Assembly (NCBI GenBank): GCA_021613535.1
Contig: CP075496.1
Coordinates: 6,634,001 to 6,698,000 of the forward strand
DNA length: 64,000 nt
Origin: Adineta vaga
Taxonomy: Eukaryota > Rotifera
Direction: 5' to 3'
Shown: piece after piece, positions 44,810 to 58,122 of the stretch
How the letters are laid out: every line of letters starts with the position of its first letter
How positions within the stretch are numbered: position 1 is the stretch's first letter
Translations under genes and position numbers: made by a program
Notes under the pieces: generated by a model
What the model saw: the letters and a program-made list of their open reading frames with translations, nothing else
What the model was told of the DNA's origin: nothing
Database searches by the model: none

Positions 44810-47800
44810 ATGTTGCTTCATAATGTTATTATCCTTCTTATTTTTGTTCTCCTTCATCGTAAGTGTAAAATACAAAAAAAACGAATATTTCTTGTTTTTT
44901 TTTCTAAAATAAATAAAATTATTGAATAGATGGTTTTGGAAATGATGATCTTTGTCGATTAATTGAACTGAATATTCCACAAAGTTTATCATCATATCAT
45001 TTTAATGATATAGAAGAGAAATTATTCTATAAGACAGATTCTATCTGTCAAAATAAACCAGTTTTTCGTTCAATGAAATATTCAAATCTATATCAATTTC
45101 AATCACCCACCAATCGTTGGTGGTCACTTTATGATACGACAAATTCGACATATAAATTAGGTATGCGTGAATGGTGTGATGCTTGGAATATGAAACCTTT
45201 ACTTTCCATGTCTTTGGGTATGTTTCAACATCCACTTGGAAAATCGAAACGAGGACAACGATGGCAATATGTAATTGTTCATGAAAGAAATAATAGTTAT
45301 ACATACAAATCGATGTCAAGTAAGACATATTTTCATCGTCTAAGAACAGCATAGTTACTTTATAATGTGTTATGTTTGGTTTCAAATATCGCTCTGTTTC
45401 AGAAATTTATATATATATATATGTCTTAAAGTATGCTATCTATTTCCGCCATTTTCATATCTTATCTTTGACAGATCGAGTACATCGAGTTAGGAAGAAT
45501 GAATTCATATCAATTACTTCAACTAGAGTGTAGAATTAGTTATTTTACGCTCTAATACTATTTCTCGTAAGATTCAATCTACAATGATCGATAGAGTAAA
45601 CAGTTTATCATGAAAAAAAGACTTTATTCTTCAAAAATTTCAGCAAGTAAGTTTCTCCTATTTTCTTCTATCCTCGTTAATAGATGTTCATCTTAAATGT
45701 TATGATCCTCCATCATTACCTTCACCATGTCAAACACGCCAATTAACATTTTTATTTGATTTAACTGAATTGACAACCGATAATGAATTTCATCAGATGA
45801 AATTATTGACTAAATCTCTCATATGGTTACTCTATAATCAGACGCAAATTGCTTTGAGTTATTATCGTGATACATTTCATCTTATACATTCATTTGATAA
45901 TCAAACATCATCGAAAAGTCTCGAACATTTATTTGATTCAGTTGATGCAATCAATAAACAATTGGAAACTCCAAAACGATTTGCTGTTCGATGGGCTGAA
46001 GCCATACATAATGTTGCAACAAAAATCTTTAAACGTCGTCTTTTATTACCAATAAATATCATCAATTCGACTGATCAATATCAATCATCAACAAATGATA
46101 CAATCGATGATGAAGTCTATACAGAACCATATCCATTAATTTATTCAGATGATCTTGCAATATTAACTATTCTTAATATAACAACTAAACCATATAGAGA
46201 AAAACGTTCAATCAAGACAAAATATGATAGACGAAATCATGTTCTTGTCATCTTAACATCACGTTCAAAAGATCTCTATGATTATAAAGAACGTGATAGA
46301 CGTTTAGCACAATTCGTTGCATCAGTACCATTACGAATCGTTGTTATCGATTTTAATAAAATCTCAAATAAGAAAACAGCTGAATATATGCATTCAGCCT
46401 TTGTTCATAATGCTAAATACGCGTTAGTATCACAGCCATTAACTTATAATTATATTGAAACATACGAAGAACTTGGTGATGCTGTGCATGGAAATCAATT
46501 ATTCGATCATTATCATCGTTTATGTCAGACAATTGATGAAAGTCTTTTCAATCAAAATTTTACAACTACTATTATGGAAACAAATGTTCTCTCAACAGTC
46601 GAATGTTCACTTTTAACATTATCAGATAATCAAGATCTTAGTTCAACATTAAAAGAAAAATTCGATTATACATTCTATCAAACAACTGATCGATGTTTTT
46701 ATGCACCTGTTTATCGATCTTTAGCTGATCGAAATTTATATGCACAAAGAATATCGAATGGACGATGGGTAATTATTCGTGTCGATCCTTTGTTACCTTC
46801 GATAATGACTATTGAACGAAGATTAGCATTGACTACTACAAGTACATTACCACGTAAGTTTAATTTCTAATTGATAAAATCTATGTCAAAAGTTTACTTC
46901 GAATAGTTATTTCATAGACATATTGAGAGATAACTTACAATATTGACTCTATTAAATTTTGAATGTTTCATTTTTGTTTTTTTAGCGGAATTTATTGATG
47001 GTGTTGACTATGTCAGTGATCCTATGATTGATGATAATTATCTTATCAATAATCGAACATTATCTACAGATATACAGATAAGTGTTCCACATTGTTCTAA
47101 TACACCCGGTCTAGACATTCTATGGGAAAGTGAAGATAGTTATAATATGAACGATTATTCTTTACGTTCACCACGTCAATGGATTTCAAATACAAATCAA
47201 TCCGATTTGATTCCACCAATTTGTAATAAATATAAAATATCTTGTCACACTACACGATATGATCTTCTTCTACTTATTGATTCTCAATATCAATATATAA
47301 CTTCCATACAAACATTTCTTGAAATCTTTCTTGCATTGATCGAACCATTCAGTCATCGTTTTAGTTTGATGGTACTCTCATCAACTACGGTAGATCCATT
47401 TCAATATCATTCTCCACTAACAGCTATCAATGTAATAAATAACAAAATACTTGAAAACTTCCTATTATATACTGATCATGAAAATAGTTCAATGGTTCAA
47501 TTAAATCAACATATGCAACGTGCAAGTGAATATTTAATGAACAATCAACAAGTCTTATCAACAACTCATACACAACAAATTATTTTAACAATTTCATCTC
47601 GATTAAATTTCAATGAATATGAAATGAAAAATCTTATTCAGCGTTATTCATCTATTCGATACATGGCACTTGATCCATATTTAAAAACTGATGACGATTT
47701 CATTAACGAACAAAAACGAGAAAAACTCATCACTGCACTAACATCATCACCTTCATATGGAAATGTATTTCGATCTTATGAAGCAAATCGAGATTTAACA

Positions 47801-47851
47801 TTCAATACTGTGTTTAGACTATTAGAAAGTTTATGTGGATATCTTCGATAG
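44810..47851 (+). CDS. Secreted protein with degenerate vWA-like domains
   Basis: Four exons: 44810-44858, 44930-45319, 45684-46853, 46986-47851 (824 residues). Exon 1 encodes only a signal peptide core (MLLHNVIILLIFVLLH). The ectodomain contains two vWA-like folds, judged by a hydrophobic strand ending in Asp: QLTFLFDLTELTTD (exon 3) and RYDLLLLIDSQYQ (exon 4), each followed by alternating helix/strand patterns (HVLVILTSR, RIVVIDFNK; RFSLMVLSSTTVD, QQIILTISSR). The metal-site DxSxS is degraded in both (DLTEL, DSQYQ), so cation-dependent ligand binding is doubtful. The linker FYAPVYRSLADRNLYAQRIS then WVIIRVDP could be a Cache-like piece, as in alpha2-delta/CACHD1 proteins, but I could not confirm it. 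No transmembrane segment is seen, so it is probably secreted. Several Asn sequons are present. Confidence 0.68.
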
Positions 47852-48791
47852 AAACACAATATATGATATCGTCAATGAAGAAAGAAAACTATTTCAATTT
47901 TTCACAAAAATTTCTTTTTTGTCAATTAAAACAAAAGAAATAAATAAATTTCATAATAGAGGCATGAAGCAATTTTTCTAGATAAAACAAGCTGTGCAAT
48001 GGGAAGAAAATGTGAACGATAGCTACACTTTTCCGACGAAAACATCGATTACATAGTTTACAGTTTAATGTAGAAAAATTAATTACAAGAGAACACTATT
48101 CAAATGGAAATTCCGATCATCTAAAAGAAATCCCTGCTTCTATGCTCATCTAATGTATGTATTTCTTTTCTGTTGATCATTACGTCCCATTTCTATAGCA
48201 AAACTGACAGCAGTTTTATCTCGAGATATTCTTCATTCAACTTCTTCTTGTCTCTTTTCAGATTTGTTTATAAACTCAGAAATTACTGGGATAATCGAAC
48301 GCACTCCTTAGTTTCGATAAAACGCAACAAATGATGTTAGAATAAAGATCTTGAAATCTTATGAATCAAAGTCACCTGTCACACTAGATGAATTATTCCG
48401 AATAATATTCTGCATCAAAAACAATCATGGCTCACAAAAGAAATGTAGTTGAACAGATAAATATAAGAAATTTCTTGAGCATATGAAGTCAATCATTACA
48501 TCATTTGATTGATTCAGTTTTATCGTATCTTGACAACAGAGACATATGATCCCATCAAATTTATCTTCTAATAAATTCATTTAGAAGCATGATTATCGAT
48601 TTATTTTATTAATAAATAGTTTAGAAGAATGATTGAGAAAAACTAATATCCTTTATTCGGATCAATAAGCAATAAAATTTGTATATATTCAGTATTGATT
48701 CTATTATCTCTCATGTTTTATAATATATCTCCAATAAATATCAATAATTTTGTGTATATACGTTCGTTAATAACCAAATTTATACAACAAA
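47852..48791. other. Convergent intergenic region
   Basis: Nearly 0.95 kb between the stops of the vWA-like gene (plus) and the nine-exon gene (minus). AATAAATAAA near 47939 is a good polyadenylation signal for the former. No exon is seen. Confidence 0.5.
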
Positions 48792-50233
48792 TTAACCTCT
48801 AACATAATATGGAATATCATTGATAACGAAAATCATTTTAGTCTTTGGTGTTTTTGTGTTTTGATCGATTTCTTGTGTGCAAACTACATAGAAAAATAAA
48901 GTAGATTTCCAAGAAAATTATCAATGTACATACATTCATATTTATGTACCATAAAATTCCAGGTTTTCCCATCATATTCCAGTTGATACTGAAGAAAAAT
49001 TAATAGAATATTAGAAAGATCAGATAGAGCTGCCAGTTTTTGTTCTTTTTGAAGCGAACCAGAAATAAGTAAGTGTCAAATATATTTTGACACGGAGTTC
49101 TTTTTGATTAATTATTTCTATTTATAACTTCAAGGAATTTACTCGGTACTTTCAACTTCAGCTAATATCATACCAGAAACGTCGAAAGGATGTGTGCAAT
49201 ATATTATCTCAGATAGAAAATCAATTTAAGTACTCATTAGTTAAGTGAATAGTCTATGAAAGTTTCCTTACCTTCTGTCCAATATTACATTGGAATGTAC
49301 CACCAAAATATGTTACGAATTTTTCTGCTAATTTTTTCAATTTTCCTTCAGCTACATAGATATTAATCATTTCTTGTATGTTATCCATTCTATAATAGTT
49401 CTTTTCCTATAAAATAACTAGTTTCTAAAAACAACTTACCCTTGTATACAGACATTCAACCAAATCTCACCAATTGCTGGTGCTTTACTTGAAATACTAG
49501 AAACTGAAAAAAGTCTGAAGATGACTACGGAGATATCTCAGTGATAAGAAAAATGTACCTGATCGATTACGACAGAGATCATCAGTATGAAATGATTGAG
49601 ATAGTTTATTCACGGATAGGATTTGTTCATTCGTGTTCTTGGAAATAGATTTTTCAGGTGCCGAATATCGTTGTAATACTAAATATAATATCAATAAAAT
49701 TTTAAACAAACTCATCAATAATGAAATCACTCGATGGTTGTTCAGTAAGAACATCTTGACTTGACCAACGACGTATATCACTTAATCGTCGATACCATGG
49801 TAAAGAATATGTACCTTGATCGAAACACATGAAAGTACGAACTCATTCATGAAGATTCTTACGTGGGAGAACTGTATTGACTTTCATTTTTTCTACTTGT
49901 GATAAATTATCTAAATTACAGATATTATCAGTAAATGAAGTATTTCTTTGACTTACTGAAATATATATCCAAATGATTGATAACATATCGAACTTGTTCT
50001 TCAAATGGTATATGTTCATTATGAAATAAATCATTTAATTGTTTTTCTAAGATATTTTTAAATTCAATTGTATCAACATTCCATTTTGCTTCATCAAGAT
50101 CATAAGATAATATTAATTCAGAACATAAATCATCTTTTCTATGATAAAAACAATAATAGATTCGCGATGCTTTGTCATATTGAATGGTCACTTTTCTATA
50201 TTCTTGAATATTATTTTCATAGAGAGCCAACAT
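48792..50233 (-). CDS. Unrecognised nine-exon gene
   Basis: Exons in order: 50233-49957, 49910-49863, 49814-49731, 49678-49559, 49503-49440, 49389-49272, 49207-49174, 49044-48934, 48883-48792 (315 residues, phases agree throughout). The product starts MLALYENNIQEYRKVTIQYD. It has an alpha/beta-looking N-terminal domain of about 90 residues (SELILSYDLDEAKWNVDTIE, HIPFEEQVRYVINHLDIYF), a Ser/Arg-rich linker (SLPWYRRLSDIRRWSSQD), and a second conserved-looking domain (VTYFGGTFQCNIGQKIIYCT, then YQLEYDGKTWNF) ending IPYYVRG. There is no signal peptide or membrane segment, so it is presumably intracellular. Weak points are the exon 3 donor (GTGATT) and the exon 8 acceptor (AAAAAG); alternatives break the phase. 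No family is recognised. Confidence 0.6.
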
Positions 50234-52357
50234 TTTCTTTGATTTCAAAATAAATGATTTTTACATTCATATTTGTTTTTCTTTTGCTTCGTAGAATGTA
50301 TCTTTACATTCCAACACGTTTAAACAACGTGTATAACAAGAAGAAGAATGTCTAACTTGAAATTCGATTCTCATCATTACATATATACGATTCAGATACT
50401 TTTGTTCGGGATGAAATATACAGAATATCATTTTTTATGTAAAATACGATGGATTTATCTCGGCTGCTTATTCATTGATAATTGTACTCAGTTTGCAGAG
50501 ATGTATGCCAAGTTGTAAGAATAAAGAGTGTTCATGACAGTTTTACAGATAACTTCTGTGTCATAATTTGAAATAGGAAAAAAATTGTAATTAAAACTGT
50601 TAAAGACATCATGTAAGGATGAAAAGTGTCATTAGATGCTTCTTAGATTGATGAAATTTTACAAATGAAGCATTGCCATTTGTATGATATTATGCTAATT
50701 CGGATTGCTAAATTAGAAAATATCACATATAGATTGTAGACAGATGTTTATGTTTAAAATATATTTTTTCTACTGAAATTATCTGTAATCTATTCCTGCA
50801 TGTTATTATTTTAACCTATTGTCAACTTTAAAGACGAAAATAGTTCTTTAATAGGAATAATCTATTTGTATTCATATCAATCCTATTTTTTTACCATTTT
50901 TAAAACACAGGTACACAATAATCTTGCTCAGTTATTAACTGTGATAATTGTTATTTACGTATATTAATAATTTCTATCATTATTTTCTAATTACAACCGA
51001 AATCTTCATCGGAAGTTGATAGAAAATTCTAATTTTGACCACCAGATTTTCACAATCTTGGATAAATGTGCGATATTAATTATTATGGAATTAAGCGAAA
51101 ACTTCTAATTTTTTACGTACACAAAATCTATTTTTAGACACTCTATTCATTTTCAATGCTAATTTCCAAGAGATCGAACATCAATATATTACAGTTTTAT
51201 CTTCAATTTCTATGTTGATGTAAAACACGATATTCTTCTTGCTTTATGATTAACTAACGTACTTACCAAGTAAAGGCAGAAAATTACTTGTACTATATAA
51301 CCTTGAAAGCAATATATTCTGATAAGTTCAAAAAGTATACAAAGACTCTTATAGAATAAGTACTTCTTCGCTATATCAAAATTAAAATAGAACGGATATC
51401 TTTTTAAATTGATTGTTTTATAAGAGAATCTAAACAAAGCTAAAACAGTCTCAACTGTTGATGATATATCATGTCTTGATTCGTAATAGATAACCACTGT
51501 CAGTCTAAATTAATTTTGATAAATTACAGATGAATATAGTCATATGTGATATTCATTGATCATCTGTCAGAAAAACAAGACACATTCAATATGATCTTCT
51601 CTTTCATAAATTTATCTCTCATATTGAAACTAAAAATTAGAAATCGACAGCAATCATGTCACAAAAACGTTTCACATAGAAAAACAAAAGAAAGAAAAAA
51701 AACAGCGATTTTTCCAAGAAACAAACTTTGCAAGAAACGCCAAAACAGAATCAGATGAAATCAAACTGACAAACAACAGCAAATAATAACAAATAAGCAA
51801 ACAACAATCGAATTTTTCAAGAAAAGAAATATCAAGAAACTAAATCAAACAGAATAAATTACGTATCACAGTTAAGCGAGATTCTGTCACAAAGAAAACG
51901 CTCAGAAATACAAATATATATATATATATACGTACAAATCTTTTGGATTGACGTTTTCTTATTTCTTTCTCTCACAACTGAATTATTTTCTTTGCGTTTT
52001 TTGTTTTCGATTTACACATATTCACGAAAATAACAAAAAATCACAGTCAAATAGAACAAGTAAGTAACTCGAAATACTTTTAACACAAAATACAAGACAA
52101 TAAAATCAATCATGATGCATAAAGTAGCACCTGGCGAGTATTGAAAACTATCCATGAAAGTTTCAACAAAACATTGATGTAATAAGAACCATCTGTATTC
52201 GATAAAAACTTGTTTATGTGGAATTCTTCATACATTCCTGTTCGTTGAGAAACCGCCGATTCGACCTTCTCTAGACAAACAAATTCATATATATATATAT
52301 ATATTTATCAATCATTATCGAGCAACAGGAAAAAAAAACAGTGAATGAATTCCTACA
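50234..52357. other. Intergenic, no gene seen
   Basis: About 2.1 kb, very AT-rich, between the start of the nine-exon gene and the last exon of the Ski-like gene (both minus). TA runs lie near 51917-51931 and 52287-52304. Frames at 51210-51497 and 51546-51758 show no coding character. Confidence 0.5.
52287..52304. repeat. (TA)n microsatellite
   Basis: A short TA dinucleotide run just beyond the 3' end of the Ski-like gene. Similar runs occur near 16022-16041 and 51917-51931. Confidence 0.7.
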
Positions 52358-55300
52358 TCATTTAGAAAATATCTCAATCTGAAAAGAAGTCTATATATTG
52401 ATCATGTAAATCGCTAACAAGCTCAATTAGATTTAATAAATAGCAGCAGTAAAAGAGCAATTACATTAATTTGTTTTAGTAAGTCGTGATATACCTGCGC
52501 GAACTGTATTGTACTATTCTGTTTTTCCAATTCACTAAATTTTCTATATGATTAGATCAACGAAAATTTTATTTTTCTCAAAAGATAAATATGCTCAGTG
52601 AATGTAACAACAACTATTCTTGCATCTTTCTTTTTTCTATATTTCGATCTTACCTTGCATAGATCGTGAGATTTGTACAGAATTGATTCCATCTATAAAA
52701 GGGAAAAAAAAGAGTTAATGAACGAAAAAGAACTATTTGAACTTACAATCCAACTTTATATTCTGACATTTTTTCTGATGTTAGCAATTGTATTGATGTC
52801 ATACTTAATGGTTGTTCATTCTGTAGATGTTCATCATCGACATGAGTCATAAATTGTTGAGGTGTAAAAACTTGATCACAACGAAAACAATGTATACAAC
52901 GATAATCCGGTTCATTGAACCATGTTGGAAATAATTGTCCCATTGTATCTGTTGCTTTATTGGAATATGTTTTTGTATGTCGTACAACAAGTTTAGGTAA
53001 TTTATCCATATCACAATAACCACGTTCAGCAATGGCTCGTTGTAGATCAACACTACGTGTTCGAATATTTGGTAATGTTAATTCATGTGGAGTATTTGGT
53101 GGACTAATTAATGCTGAAGAATTTTGAGCAATAACTGGTGTTGTTAATGGTGGCCGAGATTGAAGTGGAATGGGACGACGTGGTTGAGACGATGGTGGTG
53201 GTGGCGGAGGATGAAAAGAAGAAAGATACGAATCTGGCTTACGTGTCATTCCATTCATGGGAATATTTGACTGTGAAGGATATGGATAACGAATAGATGG
53301 TTTGATATTTGAATTTGGTATCGGCGACGATAAAGATGATGGCCAATGAGAGGCGGACGATGATACCGATGATTGTGCAGAAGATGTGGAAGTTGAGGCT
53401 AATGGTGGTGGAACAAAATATGGTTTTGTTGATGGATAAGATGGATATGGTGTTGTTGATGGTAGTGGTGGCGGTGGATGTGAAAGGGATTGTACAGAAT
53501 CAATTCGACGTTGTTTTCGACTCATTGATGGTGCCGAATTGACAACATCTGGCACTTGTGAAGAATCACGTTTAAACGTATGTGGTACTGGTGTAGCCGC
53601 AGAATATGGTCGATACATGTATCGTTCATTTTGTAGTGTTTTATCTGTTGTATTTTGGGGTATACTATGATGCTGTAACATTGACGGCGGTTGATAACAA
53701 CAAGATAAACGACATGGTGTTGAAGCTGGCGGTGATGTTTGCATTTTAATCGATGCTTGTTGTTCTGGTGTTAATTGTTGAAAATAATTGGGTTTTCGAA
53801 CAATAGGCATAACAACGGACGATGGTAAACTCGAATGAGGATGATGATGATGATGATGATTATTATTAGTATTAACTGCTGTCGATAGTGATGTGGATGA
53901 GGATGATGACGACGAGGAAGACGCGGATGTAAGGGAGCAACAGAATTAGGTCGTGTTTCATAAGTATTCGATGCAGATGAATCTTTTGATTTTCTAAAAA
54001 CTGAATACTGTGCTGATGTTGGATATGAATATGGATAGAGATTTGCACTATGCGGAACTGCCGTCGAATGTAAATATGAATGAGGAACCGAAGTCGACGT
54101 TGGAATAGTATGTGTTGGATCACGATATGTATAAGACTCTTGATGATGATAAACGACAAAAGGTGTAGCACGATAAGAAGAAGAAGAAGAAGAAAACTGA
54201 TGAGTAGGACTTGGTTTTCTTAAAACAGGAGGACTAGATTCATGAGATATAGGACGAGATATAGTTGTTGTAGTTGAACGTGGTTCTGGCATAGAAATTG
54301 TATTAAGCTCTGATGGTTTTGATTTATTTGGTATTGGTAATTTTTTATTTTTTATTCTTTGCCGTTGATTTGCTAATTCGACATTTTCTTCGACATTAAC
54401 AATCATTGGCATTGAATAGCTTTCATCGGTTAAATCAATTGGCTCAGTTTTCGATTTCATAGTTGATTTAGAACTAATTTCTGTAGGAAGAAATTTTTGT
54501 TCCGAAGATTTCGTTTTACTAGCATAAATAATTGCTGGTGAACTAGACGAACGACGATAATAATTTAGATTTTTCTTTTGCTCACAAGTAAACGATTTCG
54601 AACGATATGAACAACGTAATGAATTTACTGATGACGTTGATATATGAACTGCTGTAGTTGATGATGAGTCACTTGTATCACTGTTGTAGGAATTAAGAAT
54701 ACGCCGTTTCATTGGCATATTCGTTATTGTAGATGAAGGGCATAATTTGTTTAATTGATTGTAATCCGTAGGACTAAAAATAAATAAAAACAAACGTTTT
54801 CTCTAGAATTATCGATAGTATGTACGAGATTTAGTGATGACTAAAAGAAGTACTTGAATATTTCTTCACTGAAAAAACTTGATGACATGATTCTTATTCA
54901 AATTTCTATTCAATAAAATCGCAAATAACTTATATATTCATAAAATACGGTGACCTTTACAGAGGAACGTTTCATGACATAGAAAACTTTAAAACTCTTT
55001 CTTTACATATACAACACTTTTCATAAACAACTCATTTTTATGTCTTTTCAGTGAAATAATGTAGATTTCATTAGCTTTACAACTACATACTTCAATAATT
55101 TCTTTTAATTTGATGAGAAATAGGTTTTTATTAGAAAAAAATTTCAATAAGAGATGATAATTACTAGCTTCATAATCTCCTTGGAGTCTTTTTCATAACT
55201 ACTATGCTTGGCGAATTCATACTAATAAAAACCCTTCGCATGGGACGATTTGTCATGTATATTACTCTTTAGTTTTATTCATTTTCATTAGATAAATAAT

Positions 55301-58122
55301 ATTATTTACCTACCATGATGTATGACTGTATATTATAAGCGAAGTAATGATTCATCTAACTATGCAAGATACATAACATATTCTCAGCTTAATCTGACAA
55401 AAATAGAAGAAAAAACGAAGTTATATGCAAAAATTAAAACCTTGAAAAATTGTCTCTTTGAAGATTATCGTTTCTCAATCTCAATTATAACTTTCTACAT
55501 CACTTATTCGACAAAATTAACGGATAATTTCGCATCAAGAATTCTTTTTCTAATATTATATTGAAATTATTTTCAGACATCTCACGGTTAAAATCGACAA
55601 GAAAAAGACCGAAATTCTTCTTTTATCATGAACGATTAATAAAGAACAACGAAGAGTAATACTTTCTTTTTTTCTCTCTTATAATTTTTACCTCTCGGAA
55701 TTGGTTCGATTTAGAACCGCAGATTTTTTATGAATTTGTTCATTAGTTCTATTAAATTTCGGTATGTTTTGATAATGATGTTGAAATTTCTCAAAATAAC
55801 TTTGTTTATTTTCATTGTCATTTTGTTTCTTAATTATTGTTGTTTTCGTCGATATTTCCGGATCAGTTTTGGCTACTGTTGTTGATGCTGTGGTTGTTGT
55901 GTCTGCATTATTATTTGTTGATGGAACATTTTCATTCGTAGAAAATATATTACAACTAACTGGTCCATTACATTGAATGAAAATTCCGAATTGTGTCGGT
56001 GCTAAAGGCGGTGCTTCATTGGATTTCTGTTTTTTTGTAACAATTTTCAAACATTTTCGAGGCTCTTGCTGTGTTCATCTTCGTCATCATCCTCATCGTC
56101 ATCATCATCCGACGAAAGACGTTTGGTCGTCATTGATGAATGTGAAACTGAAAAAAAAGGAAAAAAACGCAAGTTGTCTTTAAATACAAACATATGCATG
56201 CATAAGTAAATAAAACAAAGGAAAAAAGAGACCTACCATTGTCCTTTAAAAGAACAGGTGTTGGTGTTCGTTTATAGCTATGCATTTCGTCGATGATTTG
56301 TTCGATACGTTTTCCACGTTGTTGTTCTTCATTTTCATCTAGTCAAAAAGAAAGCAAAGCATGTCAATGAGTATGAAAATTATCTTTACAAACCGAGATT
56401 TTTTATTGTTAAAAGTAATTGTTTTAACTTAAGTACATAATCAGACGAATTGATCGATATTAGACGATAACGTCTGTCTTGTAGTTTTTTCAATGAGGGA
56501 TATTGTTTTTCAATCGAAATCTTTTCCGATAACGTCACTTCTTTTACTGGAATTTTGTCCGGTTTGATTAATAAACTGTTCAATTCATCTAATGTACATA
56601 AAGAAACGAAGACTTTGCTATAAAGATCTTCTAAACAATAAAATATTGAACCCATTCGTGAAACAGTTAATACATCAGATACATTGTCAAAGGAAATATT
56701 TGATAAAATTGAATCTGTCGATGATAAAACATGAGAATTATCGTCGAGTGATAAACTTTTTGTATTCGACATCATCAAAGACGAAGAAAATGTATTGAGA
56801 TGTTTACGACGTGCGATAAGTTTAGTTCGCTGTTTTTGATATGTTTGTCGCATAAAAGATGAATCAATGACGACAGTACGAATAAATTTTTCGTCGCTCA
56901 ATGTTGGAGATAAACGAGATTTTTGTGGTCGACGAAAAAGTTTCGAATCAATTAATGAATTCGAGAAAGATTCAGGCAATGATTTGGATTGATTCAAAGA
57001 TTGTTTAGCTAGAAGGAAAAAATATTGTTATGCTAAGTAGACGTTTTTTTTGTCAGTTATTAGAAGAAGAAGAAGAAGAAGAAGAAAGAGATGAAAATGA
57101 CATTTTTCAAAAACAAATGAATACCTGTAGGTGAAATTCTATTTGAACTAGTTGTTTTCTGTCCTTCATGTTGGGATAAATCGTCTTTTAAGGTCGTTTC
57201 AGGTATTGTTATATTAATTTGTTCATTTTCATCATCCAAATTTGTATCATCTTCATCAAGAACGATTAGTAATGGTTGATCAACTGTATCGATTGAATTT
57301 GAAGAGATTTTTAAAGGATTATTAACATGATAATCGGTTTTTTCGTCTTTAATAGTTGATTGAATAATATTGTCTAAATGAAAAGAATCATTTCAATTGA
57401 AATCAAATATTCATCATTTCGTGAGAAAAAGAAATAGATCTGAATTACTTTCTAGGGAAGAAAAAACCCATTCCTATTGATCAAATTAGGAAATTATTAA
57501 ATCATATGTGTAAACAATATTATTAAATCATATTGTCTTTTTAATCGTACATATCAAAGATGTATTGGTAAGGAAAATCGGCTGGAAAAAAAAACAAATA
57601 CAAAAACTACTAGAATTCTCGAGAAGAAAAAAAAGCAAAGAAGAAAAAAAGGAGACTGAAAATCATCGTGTTTGATATATAAACGCATGAGAAACTTGGA
57701 ATAATAGAGATTTAAGAATTATTCAAACATACGATACTATACTGAGATGAAACCAAATTAATTAACTCGGCTCGCTTTTTTTCTCCGAATCTATCTACTG
57801 AAGTTTTTTTTATTCCCATTATATAATATTAAAGTTCAAGAGAAATAATATATTTATAGATGTATGTGTGCACACGTCTGAGAAAAGATAGATTAGTTGA
57901 TTAGTGTTATTAATAATATGGAATGTTAAGCATAAAAATAACTCGGATTTAATTGTCACGTATTTAATGTTTACCGTGGTGGTCTGATGCTAGATTCATT
58001 TTGGTCTCATCGGATTGTATTTGCTGCTGCTGCTGCTGCTGTTGCTGTTGTTTTTTATAATAATCAATAGAAAAGATATTTAGATGTTCGAGTATTCTAT
58101 TAGTATTTGTATTCATGATCAT
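52358..58122 (-). CDS. Ser/Pro-rich protein with Ski-type SMAD4-binding module, two frame breaks
   Basis: Nine exons: 58122-57975, 57373-57125, 57008-56394, 56338-56237, 56147-55692, 54773-52747, 52692-52654, 52543-52495, 52378-52358 (about 1230 residues). The N terminus has a Gln run. Exon 3 encodes a possible folded region (IFYCLEDLYSKVFVSLCTLD). A long Ser/Pro/His-rich stretch follows. Near the C terminus, GQLFPTWFNEPDY then CIHCFRCDQVFTPQQFMTHV gives CxxCxxC-x11-H, the spacing of the c-Ski SMAD4-binding zinc module. It is followed by a short coiled coil (FSELEKQNSTIQ). Ski/Sno/Dac proteins are nuclear co-repressors in TGF-beta signalling. Splice phases agree at every junction, but within exon 5 (about 56060-56105, an Asp repeat) and exon 6 (about 53870-53960, Ser/His repeats) the reading frame must change. 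An acceptor (TTTATTGAACAG) abuts the first ATG. Confidence 0.65.
57061..57087. repeat. (GAA)n microsatellite in intron
   Basis: A trinucleotide run in intron 2 of the Ski-like gene, reading as a pyrimidine (TTC) tract on the coding strand. It lies upstream of the exon 3 acceptor. Confidence 0.8.
58021..58050 (-). repeat. CAG/CAA repeat encoding polyglutamine
   Basis: In the first exon of the Ski-like gene, about ten consecutive Gln codons, mostly CAG with CAA interruptions, follow KK. It is a typical low-complexity activation/repression-domain repeat. Confidence 0.85.

Noticed and set aside
45644-45646. Possible 3-base microexon (CAA between TTTCAG and GTAAGT) in the vWA-like gene
   Set aside because: It would keep phase, but the following intron would be only 37 bases, shorter than any other here; direct splicing of 45319 to 45684 is simpler.
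49139-49173. Reading through to a stop (GMILAEVESTE) as the end of the nine-exon gene
   Set aside because: A GTATGA donor at 49173 lets the frame continue into two further exons with strong coding character to 48792.
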